From Bryobacterales bacterium (GTDB lineage Bacteria > Acidobacteriota > Terriglobia > Bryobacterales > Bryobacteraceae), in contig PLDF01000088.1 in the NCBI GenBank assembly GCA_003135055.1, positions 1 to 41,257 of the forward strand: a stretch of 41,257 nucleotides of DNA, given 5' to 3'. Position 1 is the stretch's first letter; each line of letters starts with the position of its first letter. This document shows, one piece after another, positions 7,013 through 15,412 of this stretch. The translations under genes were made by a program, and so were the position numbers. The notes beneath the pieces are model-generated. The model worked only from the letters and a program-made list of their open reading frames with translations, was not told the DNA's origin and made no database searches.

Positions 7013-7035
7013 GTTCAACTCCCCCGCCTCTACCA
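7013..7035 (+). other. tmRNA 3'-end copy, att-like site 2
   Basis: Second isolated copy of the tmRNA 3' terminus in the same orientation, GTTCAACT, five C, then GCCTCTACCA. It differs from copy 1 by one fewer C and one C-to-T change. No tmRNA body precedes it. With copy 1 it brackets a ~280-base segment, as expected from successive integrations at one site. Confidence 0.65.
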
Positions 7036-7048
7036 GACTTGCGCGGGT

Positions 7049-7270
7049 TCAGGCCACCGTTTTCAGCTCGACGAAATCGACGTCGCTGGTGGGGACCGGA
7101 ATTGGCTCCCCGGCTTCCAGCATCGCTTCCAGGTGCAATTCAATCGCTTCGCGAATATTATGCTTCGTTTGCTGCAGAGTCGGCCCAGTCGTGATGCAAC
7201 CGGGCAGATCTGGAACATATGCAGCCCAATTTGATTCGGCCTTTTCAAAGACAACGGCAAATCGTCTCAT
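7049..7270 (-). CDS. hicB: HicB-type antitoxin
   Basis: The 73-residue protein (MRRFAVVFEKAESNWAAYVP, then DLPGCITTGPTLQQTKHNIREAIELHLEAM) has the partial RNase-H-like fold signature of HicB: the AxVPDLPGC motif followed by an amphipathic helix. It should neutralise HicA by direct binding and repress its own operon, although no long C-terminal DNA-binding domain is present (only ~20 residues follow the core). Its ATG overlaps the stop of hicA by four bases. The pair lies between tmRNA 3'-end copies, where it could stabilise an integrated element. Confidence 0.93.
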   Translation of the reverse strand: MRRFAVVFEKAESNWAAYVPDLPGCITTGPTLQQTKHNIREAIELHLEAMLEAGEPIPVPTSDVDFVELKTVA

Positions 7271-7458
7271 GATTCGTTCAACTCCGCCTTGCTCAGTATC
7301 GATTTCAACGTCCCCACTGGAAGGTCGTCGTTCCAGTGGCCCGGAACCGTCACAACCATTGGCTTCGAGGGATGTTTAAACGCTCTGTGACTACCCTTCT
7401 GCCGGACCAGCCGCCAACCGTCGGCTTCCAGGCGGCTAACGACGTCGCGAACCTTCAT
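7267..7458 (-). CDS. hicA: HicA-type mRNA interferase toxin
   Basis: The 63-residue protein (MKVRDVVSRLEADGWRLVRQ, then KGSHRAFKHP) has the double-stranded-RNA-binding-like fold signature of HicA, with the catalytic His in the GSHRxFxHP motif and the VPGHWNDDLPVGTLKSILSKA tail. It cleaves mRNA when not bound by HicB. It lies upstream of hicB in the usual hicA-hicB order, overlapping it by four bases. Length and motifs look intact. Confidence 0.95.
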   Translation of the reverse strand: MKVRDVVSRLEADGWRLVRQKGSHRAFKHPSKPMVVTVPGHWNDDLPVGTLKSILSKAELNES

Positions 7459-7600
7459 GCTCTGGTCTTCAGGATATCAGTTGAAATGCACCGGCGGAGC
7501 ACGGGCGTAGCGCCGTTTGCGCCTGCGGCTGTAAGTGGTGGGATCTTGCCGCCCAGAGCCAAAATGAAATTGTAGTACCTGCCAATTTGCGCACCCTGTC

Positions 7601-7955
7601 GGGGCGTAACGGATTCGACGGGATCGAATCGTGGTGGGGAGGCGTGCCCGGTTCCGAGCTCCCGTAAAACGAATCGGAAAACGTAACTGCCAACACGCAG
7701 TTTGCATACGCTGCTTAATTAATTAAGTGGCCGCTCCAGCCGTCGAGCCCGCGCGGCGGTCAGTGAGCGTCATCTTGCGGGATTGGCCAAGAGCTTCGGT
7801 CCGGAGCTGGACGGCTGAAAACCAATCGGACTAGGTTGCCGCCGCTCTCGCCGGTTCTTAAGCGGCCGCCGAAATTCATGAGCCGGATACGCACGTAGTT
7901 CTCTTCACGGCGGGCTTTCCTCATTCGTGTGTTCAACTCCCCCCGCCTCCACGGC
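7601..7955 (+). ncRNA. ssrA: tmRNA (ssrA), possibly degenerate
   Basis: The 5' end GGGGCGTAACGGATTCGACG is the conserved tmRNA start. The tag reading frame (7689-7718) encodes A-N-T-Q-F-A-Y-A-A then TAA, a typical proteolysis tag ending in Ala-Ala. The 3' half (ending near TTCAACT, C-run, GCCTCCAC) completes a molecule of about 355 bases. It rescues stalled ribosomes and tags the nascent chain. Two oddities suggest damage: the T-stem 5' strand is GTGTG opposite CCCCC (two mismatches), and the 5' end has four G where the GCCTCC 3' strand calls for five. The 3' terminus reads CCACGGC rather than CCACCA. A fully functional ssrA may therefore lie elsewhere. Confidence 0.85.
7932..7952 (+). other. 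tmRNA 3' end, att-like site 3
   Basis: Third copy of the att-like core, here in its native place at the 3' end of the tmRNA gene. It matches copy 1 from TTCAACT through GCCTCCAC, then diverges to GGC where the others have CA, so the junction just after CCAC may be a recombination point. From 7953 to 8212 I see no gene. Confidence 0.6.
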
Positions 7956-8212
7956 GCAAGAGCCGTATCCGCTCGCGCAAAAGGGCGATCTTCTTCAAGT
8001 AGGTTTGCAGTCGCCGTGCGCCCGCGGCAGGTCGAACGTTTCGCGCGCCGCGCCAACAACTGAAGCAGACGGACCGGGGAGCGCCATGCTCGCCGCGCGA
8101 GAAGGGGAGACGCCGGAACTCCGAGTCATGGCTCTTGCGATCTTTCACACGCATGTACACGCGAGTTATTTGCACACCCTCGGCAAATCAGCGCACCCGA
8201 TTTGGCTATCTC

Positions 8213-10438
8213 TTATCCGGCAGGCCGCCTTCCGCCGGGTCCTCTTACTGTTTGCCGCCTTGCCGGCCTCCTATCCGCCGGATAACCGTGAAGCTGGGGA
8301 CCAACAACATTCGAGAAGTTGTAGCCGCCGCGGCGGTCGGCGTCGATGGTCCAAAACATGGCGCCGATCATGGCGGGGTAGCCGGCGGGATCGCGAAGCT
8401 TATACTTGGTTTCGTTGGGCGCATGGCCGGTGATGAGATAACTCATTGCCTGACTGACTAACTCGGGAGTGGTATCGCTTGTGAGGAAGCCGACGGCTAC
8501 CTGATTAGCCGGCAGCGGCGGGAAGAAGTGCCTGGAATCGCCGCCAACGGCGAAGCCGTGCAGCAGGAGTTCGGTCACAGCGGCGTGATAGTCCACGGCG
8601 CCCGGCTGATAGATTTCGCCGTCGAGGCCTTCGAGAGGCGGCGTGTTGTAGTCCTGCACATCGACGAAAGAGAGGATATCGCGTATGGCATAAAGGATGG
8701 GCAGATAGGAACCGAACTGGCCGCCATAGCTGGGGTAACCGGAAGGGATCTGAGTGCCCTCCGGCACGAGGCTGATCATGAACCCCGGCCCGAACCGGTC
8801 GTGCAACTGGCGCAGCGCCGAGATGAGGTTCACGATGGACGGCGTGGTTGGATGTTGAAAATCCGCGTCGCCCGGGTCGATGGAGAGGGACGGGCTTTCG
8901 AAGTCGACGTCGACGCCGTCAAATCCGTAGTCGGCGACGATGCGTCCGACGGACGAGACGAAATTCGGAACCCGCTTCTGGTCGGCCAGGGTGAAGTGCT
9001 GGCCTCCGCCGCCGAGAGAAATCATGACCTTCCTGCCCTGGCTCTTCAGGTAGCGGATGTCGGCCTTGAACTGTTCGGCGTCCAGTCCCGCGGGCGTTTG
9101 GAATTGCATCGTGCCTTCAGCCGCGTTGCGATCGGGCGTGGCGAACGCGACCAGGACGACGTCCCACTGCGGCGAGATTTCGCGGAGCGGGAAGGTAGAT
9201 CCCGCGGCGCCGTAGCCTGCCCAATAGCCGATCAGCCGATGGCCGTTCGGCGAAGCTTGCCGGGGCAACGTGGCAGGTAACGCGCCGCCGGCAGGCGCGG
9301 CCGTAGCTCCCGCCGCTGCACGCGCACCGCGTCCGGCGCACGGCGTGGAAGCATTGGGAAGAGCCCGCGGGTCGGGGAAGCTGAAAGCGCCGCCTGGGTC
9401 CCCGCCTGGGTCCCCGCCTGAATCCCAAGCGGTGGTATACCAGGGCAGAAGGGCGACATTTTGCAGGTGGTATGTGGCTCCGCTTACGTGGGCCACGAAC
9501 GCCTTCGATGAAGGAAGGTTGTTTTTGGGATTGGTATCGGTGGGTTCGAGCAGAAAGTAAGCGGACGCGACGCCAGTGCCGCCGCAGCCCCCCTGCCCAA
9601 CAGGTCGCCCAACAGGTTGCCCAACAGGTTGCCCAATAGGACGCATCCAGCCGGGGAAGGTATTTCCCGGCGGTGCAGCGTTGCGGCCATGCAGCAGCGG
9701 GTCGTGCAAAGGGTCGTTGACGAACTCGGCGAGTTGCTGCGTGAGGGGCTGCACGTCGGCGTCTTCCACGACCGCCGGCGCGTCGCGGAGATACGAACCG
9801 AGCACGAAGGAGTTTCCGGTAGTGGAATCGACGCCATGCGTTCCCCAGGAACAGCACAACGTTGCGTCGCCTTCGGTGTAGTAGGTGGTGTTGTGCGTGA
9901 TCGCGATCACCAGCTTGCCTTCCTGACGGGGAAGCAGCTTGAAAAGCTCGCGCTGCAAAAACTCGATGTCGGCGACGGCGAGAGCGCCGCCGCTCCGCTT
10001 CGAAGTCAGGATATAACCGAAGCCGGCAGGGATTGTGATATTCACCTGTTTTACCTCCGGCTTGCCGAGGAAAGTATGCCACCCACCCGCTGCGTGGAAG
10101 GTGGCGCGCAACATGGCATCGGCATACTGGGTGGCGCCGCCGGAGGGGAAGGCGAAATTCGCGAAGACGGGGGAGCGTAACACGCCAGGCACGTCCGGCT
10201 CTGCATTCATGACGAATGGCTTGCCGGCGGTCCCTCCGGCTTCAAAGGAGAGCGCGATAGGAACCAGGACCGTGGGAATGGTTGTGGCGCCTCCCTTCGC
10301 AGGGTCGCCGCCGGGCAGCACATAGGACGCGGAGCCGGCAGTATGCCGGAAGGTTGGTACCGTACCCTGCGCGCGCGCAACGTTCAGTGGGAGCACGAGG
10401 AGAACCACTATCGCCAGGATTGCAAATCTCATCTGCAT
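8213..10438 (-). CDS. Secreted GH18 chitinase-like protein with extra N-terminal domain
   Basis: A 741-residue exported protein. Start at ATG 10438 (GAAAGG five bases upstream), followed by a Sec signal peptide (MRFAILAIVVLLVLPLNVAR with AQG cleavage). Residues ~25-400 are an unrecognised domain with a CCSWGTHG motif, ending in Gly/Pro-rich linkers with short tandem repeats (GQPVGQPVGRPVGQ and GGDPGGDPGG). From ~410 it is a GH18 barrel: LIGYWAGYG, VMISLGGGGQ, then DGVDVDFE with the catalytic Glu at about 514, and MFWTIDADRRGGYNFSNVVG near the end. It should hydrolyse chitin or related beta-1,4-GlcNAc polymers outside the cytoplasm. The last ~20 residues are Arg/Pro-rich and may be a shifted tail. 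Confidence 0.88.
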   Translation of the reverse strand: MQMRFAILAIVVLLVLPLNVARAQGTVPTFRHTAGSASYVLPGGDPAKGGATTIPTVLVPIALSFEAGGTAGKPFVMNAEPDVPGVLRSPVFANFAFPSGGATQYADAMLRATFHAAGGWHTFLGKPEVKQVNITIPAGFGYILTSKRSGGALAVADIEFLQRELFKLLPRQEGKLVIAITHNTTYYTEGDATLCCSWGTHGVDSTTGNSFVLGSYLRDAPAVVEDADVQPLTQQLAEFVNDPLHDPLLHGRNAAPPGNTFPGWMRPIGQPVGQPVGRPVGQGGCGGTGVASAYFLLEPTDTNPKNNLPSSKAFVAHVSGATYHLQNVALLPWYTTAWDSGGDPGGDPGGAFSFPDPRALPNASTPCAGRGARAAAGATAAPAGGALPATLPRQASPNGHRLIGYWAGYGAAGSTFPLREISPQWDVVLVAFATPDRNAAEGTMQFQTPAGLDAEQFKADIRYLKSQGRKVMISLGGGGQHFTLADQKRVPNFVSSVGRIVADYGFDGVDVDFESPSLSIDPGDADFQHPTTPSIVNLISALRQLHDRFGPGFMISLVPEGTQIPSGYPSYGGQFGSYLPILYAIRDILSFVDVQDYNTPPLEGLDGEIYQPGAVDYHAAVTELLLHGFAVGGDSRHFFPPLPANQVAVGFLTSDTTPELVSQAMSYLITGHAPNETKYKLRDPAGYPAMIGAMFWTIDADRRGGYNFSNVVGPQLHGYPADRRPARRQTVRGPGGRRPAG

Positions 10439-10537
10439 AAGTGCCTTTCGGCGGCAACGCTGCATTGTCTCGGAGTTAGATTCGTATGTCTCGCCGCGCA
10501 TTGCCCCCGCGTATCTTTGGGGCAATTGTCGCATTCA

Positions 10538-10970
10538 TCACTTCTGCCGCAAACAGCGGCTCCGCTTCTTCACCGATGACGGCTCGATGAGCTTCTCAAT
10601 GCCTGCCTCGATTGCTTTCCACTTGTCCGCCGGGCACGACGAGATGCGATTCGCGCGGGATATCGGTATCGTACTGATCCGGCATTTCGGGCCTGAAGCA
10701 GCCGCAACGACCCAGTCTCTGGTCCCATCCGGCATACGCCTCCAATTCCTCCGTGGTCGCTGCCCAGAGCTTACCGGTGTTGCCCTTGATCGGATTGTTG
10801 TGCTGATACCTGTGTAACAAGGAACAGGATGCGTGGTGCGGCATGTATCCGAGCGGCCACCCGCTACAACAATTTGCAATATAGCCCACGCCCTCCGCAA
10901 GACAGGCGCGGTATTCATCCGCATCCTTTGGCTCGCGGAACTCCCGTACTGCGGCTCTTGTTTTTTTCAT
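10538..10970 (-). pseudogene. Frameshifted hypothetical Cys-rich protein gene
   Basis: ATG 10970 has a strong GGGAGGA 6 bases upstream. The first frame gives MKKTRAAVREFREPKDADEY, then a Cys-rich core (IANCCSGWPLGYMPHHASCS, GRCGCFRPEMPDQYDTDIPR), but near 10640 it degenerates into VPGGQVESNRGRH and stops at 10596. The next frame from the same place reads SSCPADKWKAIEAGIEKLIE, then PSSVKKRSRCLRQK to 10538, a natural-looking C-terminus. A single-base indel around 10630-10660 most simply explains this. The family is unknown. A sequencing error or programmed frameshift are alternatives. Confidence 0.55.
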
Positions 10971-11190
10971 TTTATCCTCCCAGCCTATTCGATTCTATCT
11001 TCACATAAGCCGATCGCCCAGATGCCACTTTTCAAGTTGACCAAGACGTGCCACCCAGGATGACAGCCACTGGGACGTATGCATCTATGGAATAATGTGG
11101 CCCTGATCTCCAAAAACGCGCTGCTGGCAGACCGGGCGTTTCCCCGGGCCTTCCAGTTCGGCCATGGCCGCGGGAAAGGAAGGCGTTTAA

Positions 11191-11487
11191 ATGAAGGCGA
11201 AAATTCTTTGCGTTCTATTGGGAGTCACAGTTACGTACGGCGTAGAAGAGTACCGGGCGTCGCGCGTGAGGAAAGAAATCCGCGCTTTTGTCAATACGGA
11301 AAGCAACACGACAAAGACCCTTGCGAAGTTCACGAGGGATATCTGCCCACACATCGATGATCAGCGGGTAAAGCTGGATTGTCTCATCGTTGCCCAACGC
11401 AGCAGACGAAGCTGCGGAAAAGATGATTTGGAAGTAGAAGGAAATGGCGAAAGCCCGGTGTTCACAATCTACGCCATCCCAAAGTGA
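11191..11487 (+). CDS. Small exported hypothetical protein
   Basis: The 98-residue product starts at ATG 11191 behind AAGGAAGG at 7-base spacing. Its N-terminus (MKAKILCVLLGVTVTYGVEE) resembles a short signal peptide or membrane anchor. The rest is a charged helical segment (RVRKEIRAFVNTESNTTKTL) and a Cys-containing region (ICPHIDDQRVKLDCLIVAQR). No family is recognised. It is isolated, with no coding neighbours within 200 bases; 10971-11190 and 11488-11699 show no convincing gene, though the latter has a minus-strand scrap reading DPDLTAEFLKEAEYF. Confidence 0.55.
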   Translation: MKAKILCVLLGVTVTYGVEEYRASRVRKEIRAFVNTESNTTKTLAKFTRDICPHIDDQRVKLDCLIVAQRSRRSCGKDDLEVEGNGESPVFTIYAIPK

Positions 11488-11699
11488 TATGCCGCGCGCC
11501 GCATGGGCCGCTGCAATGTCGATAATCTCCTTCAGGCAGGGTCGTCACCACCCCGGTCGAAGTATTCGGCCTCTTTCAGGAACTCGGCCGTCAGGTCAGG
11601 ATCGGCATCGGCATGTTCATGTCGCAACCCTTGGCAACCCTTGCACGTGATCGCGCCGAGCCGGAGGGTTCGCGGTAGAGTAAGTCCAAAGGAGTCGAT

Positions 11700-12953
11700 A
11701 TGGACCTGGTTCGGAGCACACGACGAACGTTCCTGAGCTGGACCAACTGTCTGCTGGCGGGAAGCGGCATGACCGAGCTCCTGGCGGCGGATTCCAAGCT
11801 AATGCCAGGTGAGGATTACTACGAGAAACTCGGCGTTGCCAAGATCGTCAATGCGGCCGGCACCTATACCGCTTTGACGGCTTCCATCATGCCGCCGCCG
11901 GTGCAGGCGGCCGTGGCGCGGGCGGCAAAGTCGCCTGTGCGCCTCGCGGAGTTGCAGAACGCTGCGGGCGAGTACATCGCGCGACTGCTTCACTGCGAAG
12001 CCGCGCTGGTGACCGATGGCGCGGCCAGCGCTCTCACGTTGGGTACCGCCGCTTGCATCACGCGCGCGAACAAGCAAGCCGTCCATAATATTCCCATCGA
12101 TCTTGCCGGCCTGCGCAATGAGGTAATTGTGCAGAAGGCGCATCGCTATGACTACGATCACGCCATTCGTAATTGCGGCGCACGGTTCGTGGAAGTGGAG
12201 ACGCTCGATCAGTATGCATCCGCATTCAACGATCGCACGGTAATGACGCATTTCTTCAATGCGGCTGAGGGTGGAAGGATCGGCCGCGAGGAGTGGATCC
12301 GCGGGGCGCACGCGCATGGCGTTCCGTGTTTCAACGATGCCGCCGCGGACGTTCCGCCGATTTCGAATTTGTGGAACTACACCGGGATGGGCTTCGACCT
12401 GGTGACCTTCTCCGGCGGCAAGGGCATCCGCGGGCCGCAAAATGCCGGGCTGCTGCTGGGCAAGAAGGAGCTCATCGCGGCGGCCGCGCTGAATAACTCA
12501 CCCATCTCGGACACCGTGGGCCGCGGCATGAAAGTGGCCAAGGAGCAGATCGTCGGCATGGTAGCGGCATTGGACTGGTTTCTGTCGCAATCGGATGCCT
12601 CCATGGAAACCGAGTTCCGGCGAATCGCCGAGCGAATCGCCGCGCAATTGAAGGGGATCCCGACGCTCGAAAGCAACATCGCCATTCCCGATACTGCCGC
12701 GAATGCCGTGCCGCACCTGTTGATAAGGTATGATCAGGCGCGCGTCAAGATTTCACCCGGCGCCGTGATGACGGAGCTACGGCGCGGCAGCCCCAGTATC
12801 GAGCTCAATCCGGCGACCGGGAAAGTGCGGCAAGGCGGGCTGCCTTCCGACGAGAACACCATCGTGGTGGGCGTCTGGATGCTGCAGCCCGGCGAGGAAG
12901 CCATCGTGGCGCGGAGGCTGCGCGAGGTGCTGTCGAAGGCCGCCGCGGCCTAA
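11700..12953 (+). CDS. Tat-exported SelA/DgaE-like PLP enzyme 1
   Basis: A 417-residue fold-type-I PLP protein of the SelA/D-glucosaminate-6-phosphate ammonia-lyase group. Start at ATG 11700 behind AAAGGAG. Residues 1-32 form a Tat-like leader (STRRTFLSWTNCLLAGSG). The enzyme begins YYEKLGVAKIVNAAGTYTAL; the Schiff-base Lys is at about 241 in SGGKGIRGPQ, preceded by the CFNDAAADVPPI segment carrying the cofactor Asp. Family members act on amino sugars or amino acids by alpha,beta-elimination; no tRNA-related role is likely for an exported protein. It is followed 76 bases later by a paralogue, and both face an amidohydrolase operon of a type often paired with this family. Confidence 0.88.
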   Translation: MDLVRSTRRTFLSWTNCLLAGSGMTELLAADSKLMPGEDYYEKLGVAKIVNAAGTYTALTASIMPPPVQAAVARAAKSPVRLAELQNAAGEYIARLLHCEAALVTDGAASALTLGTAACITRANKQAVHNIPIDLAGLRNEVIVQKAHRYDYDHAIRNCGARFVEVETLDQYASAFNDRTVMTHFFNAAEGGRIGREEWIRGAHAHGVPCFNDAAADVPPISNLWNYTGMGFDLVTFSGGKGIRGPQNAGLLLGKKELIAAAALNNSPISDTVGRGMKVAKEQIVGMVAALDWFLSQSDASMETEFRRIAERIAAQLKGIPTLESNIAIPDTAANAVPHLLIRYDQARVKISPGAVMTELRRGSPSIELNPATGKVRQGGLPSDENTIVVGVWMLQPGEEAIVARRLREVLSKAAAA

Positions 12954-12969
12954 AATAGCGCCTGTCGGC

Positions 12970-13014
12970 TCGACGCTGTCGGCCCCAACGCTGTCAGCCC
13001 AACGCTGTCGGCCT
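12970..13014 (+). repeat. Three tandem ~14-bp repeats
   Basis: Three near-identical units (CGACGCTGTCGGCC, CAACGCTGTCAGCC, CAACGCTGTCGGCC) fill the gap between the two SelA-like genes, ending just before the ribosome site of the second. A partial unit (CTGTCGGCT) precedes them. Slippage of this array could alter spacing between the two genes. Confidence 0.7.
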
Positions 13015-13029
13015 AACATGGAGACGAAC

Positions 13030-14667
13030 ATGAATTACTTCTGGCAAAACGTCAAACAACCCTGGACCGGCTTCAGCCGCCGCGACCTGCTCCGTCGCGG
13101 CGGGTTGGTGGCCGCGGCCCAAACGTTCGGCGGCAGCGTGCGCGCAGTGGCGGCGCCGCTCGAACTCGGTCCCGAGCCGCTGGAACTCGGTCCCGATATG
13201 TATCGATCCATCGGGGTGCGGCCCATCGTCAACGCCCGCGGCACGTTCACCATTATCACGGGATCGGAAACCCTGGAAGAGGTGAAGCGCGCCATGGATC
13301 TGGCGTCGCGCAGCTTCGTCCACATGGACGAGTTGATGGACGCAGTGGGCCGGCGGCTGAGTGAATTGACGGGCGCCGAATGGGGCATCGTCAGCGCGGG
13401 ATGCTGCGCGGGCGTTACCAATTGCACGGCCGCTGCGATCGCGGGCGGCAACCCGGAACGTATGCAGCGGCTGCCCGACCTGACCGGACTGAAAGATGAA
13501 GTCGTCATTCCCGCGTACTCGCGAAATGTCTACGATCATGCCGTGCGGATGCTGGGAACCAGGCTGGTGGTGGTTCACGACGCCGCCGAGCTCGAGCGAA
13601 GCTTTACGGAGCGCACGGCCATGGTTTATATACTGGCCGGACCGCATGACGATGGGCCGCTCGGCACGCGCGCCATCGCGCAGGTAGCGCGCGCGAAGCA
13701 GGTTCCCGTGGTGGTGGATGCCGCGGCCGAAATCCTCACCTTGAAGCCCAACGTCCACCTGGAGCGCGGCGCAACCGCGGTAGCCTACAGCGGCGGCAAG
13801 TGCATCCGCGGCCCACAGGCTGCCGGCCTGCTGCTGGGCGAAAAACGCTTTCTGCAGGCGGCTTGGATCAACAGCGCGCCGCACCATGCTTTCGGGCGAT
13901 CGTTAAAGGTGGGCAAGGAGGAGATCATGGGCATGCTGGCGGCGGTTGAAATGTGGGTAAAGCGCGACCATAAGGCCGAGTGGGCGCAATGGGAGTCATG
14001 GCTCAATTCCATCGCGGCCTCGGTCAAACGCGTGGACGGCGTGAGCGCCGAGATCAACCAGCCCTCCGCCGACCTCTCCAATCGCTCGCCGGAACTGGTG
14101 GTGCGCTGGGACGGCGCCAGGCTCGGCATCACCGGCCAGGAGCTGAGCAAAATCGCTCTCGATACGGAACCGCGCGTTGCCCTGGCATGGGCGGGCGGCG
14201 ACCGGTCCGGCAATATGGCCAGCTATGTCGCCGTGGTTCCATACCAGATGCAGCCGGGCGATGAGAAAGTGGTGGCCGATCGCCTGTTTGCGCTGCTCTC
14301 TAAACCCCCGAAAGTCGCCGCGCCGAGTGCGCCGGCGGCTGCGGCAATCTCGGTTGCAGGGCAGTGGGACGCACAATTGGACTTCGGCTACGGATCGGCG
14401 CGGCACAAGCTGGTCTTCGAGCAGGACGGCGCCAAACTGATGGGGACGCATGAGGGCGAATTCGCAGCCGGGGACCTCAGCGGGGTGGTAGCGGCGAATA
14501 CCATCCGCTTCCAGAGTTCGCTCGCGACCGAAGGCACGCGCGTTTCGTTTCAGTTCTCCGGAACGCTGGATGGCGGCCAACTCTCAGGCGCCGTGACCCT
14601 GGGCGAGTATGGCGAGGCGCGGTGGACCGCCAACCGGCACGCGTACCCTAACATCCGCCGCGGCTGA
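13030..14667 (+). CDS. Tat-exported SelA/DgaE-like PLP enzyme 2 with C-terminal beta domain
   Basis: A 545-residue paralogue of the preceding enzyme. ATG 13030 is chosen because GGAGA (13020-13024) precedes it; an in-frame ATG at 13018 overlaps that site. A clear Tat leader (FSRRDLLRRGGLVAAAQTFG) is followed by a small in-frame duplication (LELGPEPLELGPD). The catalytic domain starts YRSIGVRPIVNARGTFTIIT and has the PLP Lys at about 257 in YSGGKCIRGPQ. A Pro/Ala linker near residue 430 leads to a ~110-residue beta-rich domain (GQWDAQLDFGYGSARHKLVF, then DGAKLMGTHEGEFAAGDLSG), probably a lipocalin-like or binding module. Fragments of the 3' half of this gene recur several times in the next 6 kb. 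Confidence 0.88.
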   Translation: MNYFWQNVKQPWTGFSRRDLLRRGGLVAAAQTFGGSVRAVAAPLELGPEPLELGPDMYRSIGVRPIVNARGTFTIITGSETLEEVKRAMDLASRSFVHMDELMDAVGRRLSELTGAEWGIVSAGCCAGVTNCTAAAIAGGNPERMQRLPDLTGLKDEVVIPAYSRNVYDHAVRMLGTRLVVVHDAAELERSFTERTAMVYILAGPHDDGPLGTRAIAQVARAKQVPVVVDAAAEILTLKPNVHLERGATAVAYSGGKCIRGPQAAGLLLGEKRFLQAAWINSAPHHAFGRSLKVGKEEIMGMLAAVEMWVKRDHKAEWAQWESWLNSIAASVKRVDGVSAEINQPSADLSNRSPELVVRWDGARLGITGQELSKIALDTEPRVALAWAGGDRSGNMASYVAVVPYQMQPGDEKVVADRLFALLSKPPKVAAPSAPAAAAISVAGQWDAQLDFGYGSARHKLVFEQDGAKLMGTHEGEFAAGDLSGVVAANTIRFQSSLATEGTRVSFQFSGTLDGGQLSGAVTLGEYGEARWTANRHAYPNIRRG

Positions 14668-14719
14668 CGAGGGTAATCACTTACGCGACACACAACCACC
14701 GGAGCCACATTGGTAGCGA

Positions 14720-15206
14720 CGTGACAGGCTGGAACGGCGCCAAGCTCGGGATCACCGGCCAGGAACTGAGCAGAATCGCTCTCGATTACGGATCGGCGCG
14801 TTGCTCTGGCACGGGCGGGCGCCGACCGGTCCGGCAATATGGCCAGCTATGCCGCCGTGGTTCCATACCAGATAGCCGGGCGATGAGAAAGTGTTGTCGG
14901 ATCGCCTTTTTGCTCTGCTCTCGAAATCACCGAGCCGCCGCGCCGAGTGCGCCGTAGCGCCGGCGGTCTTGCCGCCGGTCCTCTGCGGACTCGAAAGCAC
15001 CGAAAGTCACCGGCAGCGCTGGCGGGTCCGCAATCTCAGTTGCAGGGCAATGGGACGCACGGGACGCACAATTGGACATCACGGGCGTGAATCGCCGAGA
15101 TGCCGCCGACGGCTCTCTCCGAGTGACCGGCGATGCGGCCGGAGCTTCAGTGGAGGCAGCGGAAGTCAGGCTAGTTGTGTACGGGGAAAGGTCCACAGTA
15201 ATCTGA
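14720..15206 (+). pseudogene. SelA-like gene fragment A
   Basis: From about 14726 the sequence repeats the 3' half of the gene at 13030-14667 (the NGAKLGITGQELSRIALD region, then VVPYQ and the RLFALLSK region), with a two-base loss in ACCAGATAGCCGG (parent ACCAGATGCAGCCGG) that shifts the frame. After QWDA the C-terminal domain differs from the parent: it continues in one frame as LDITGVNRRDAADGSLRVTG, then DAAGASVEAAEVRLVVYGER and ends at 15206. It is therefore the decayed end of a third paralogue with another tail domain. Confidence 0.7.
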
Positions 15207-15211
15207 AGGTC

Positions 15212-15412
15212 ATGAGGAGTGGAAATGACATCGAGGAGGCCGTTATCCGGCTCACGCCGGCCGAACTCGACGCATTCAGGACATGGTTTACCGAATTCGA
15301 TGCCCCGTCCTGGGACCGCCAGATGGAAGATGACGTCGCGACGGGGCGCCTGGACGCGCTCGCCGGCGAAGCCCTCGAAGATCTGCGGGCTGCCCGCTGC
15401 ACAGATCGGTGA
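15212..15412 (+). CDS. Antitoxin of a RelE/ParE-type module
   Basis: The 66-residue acidic helical protein (IEEAVIRLTPAELDAFRTWF, then EFDAPSWDRQMEDDVATGRLDALAGEALED) matches the common small-antitoxin pattern LTPEELxxFRxWFxEFDAxxWDRQxExD found upstream of RelE/ParE-like toxins. It should bind and block the toxin, and perhaps repress the operon. Its TGA overlaps the GTG of the toxin frame (GTGA at 15409). The antitoxin looks intact while the toxin does not. Confidence 0.82.
   Translation: MRSGNDIEEAVIRLTPAELDAFRTWFTEFDAPSWDRQMEDDVATGRLDALAGEALEDLRAARCTDR

Noticed and set aside
7270..7292. Fourth att-like site (GTTCAACTCCGCC)
   Set aside because: Falls inside the hicA coding sequence and matches only about 10 bases before diverging.
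8528..9280. 250-residue plus-strand frame
   Set aside because: Antisense to the GH18 catalytic region.
12954..13029. Start of the second SelA-like gene at ATG 13018
   Set aside because: The GGAGA ribosome site lies just after that ATG and is correctly spaced for ATG 13030.
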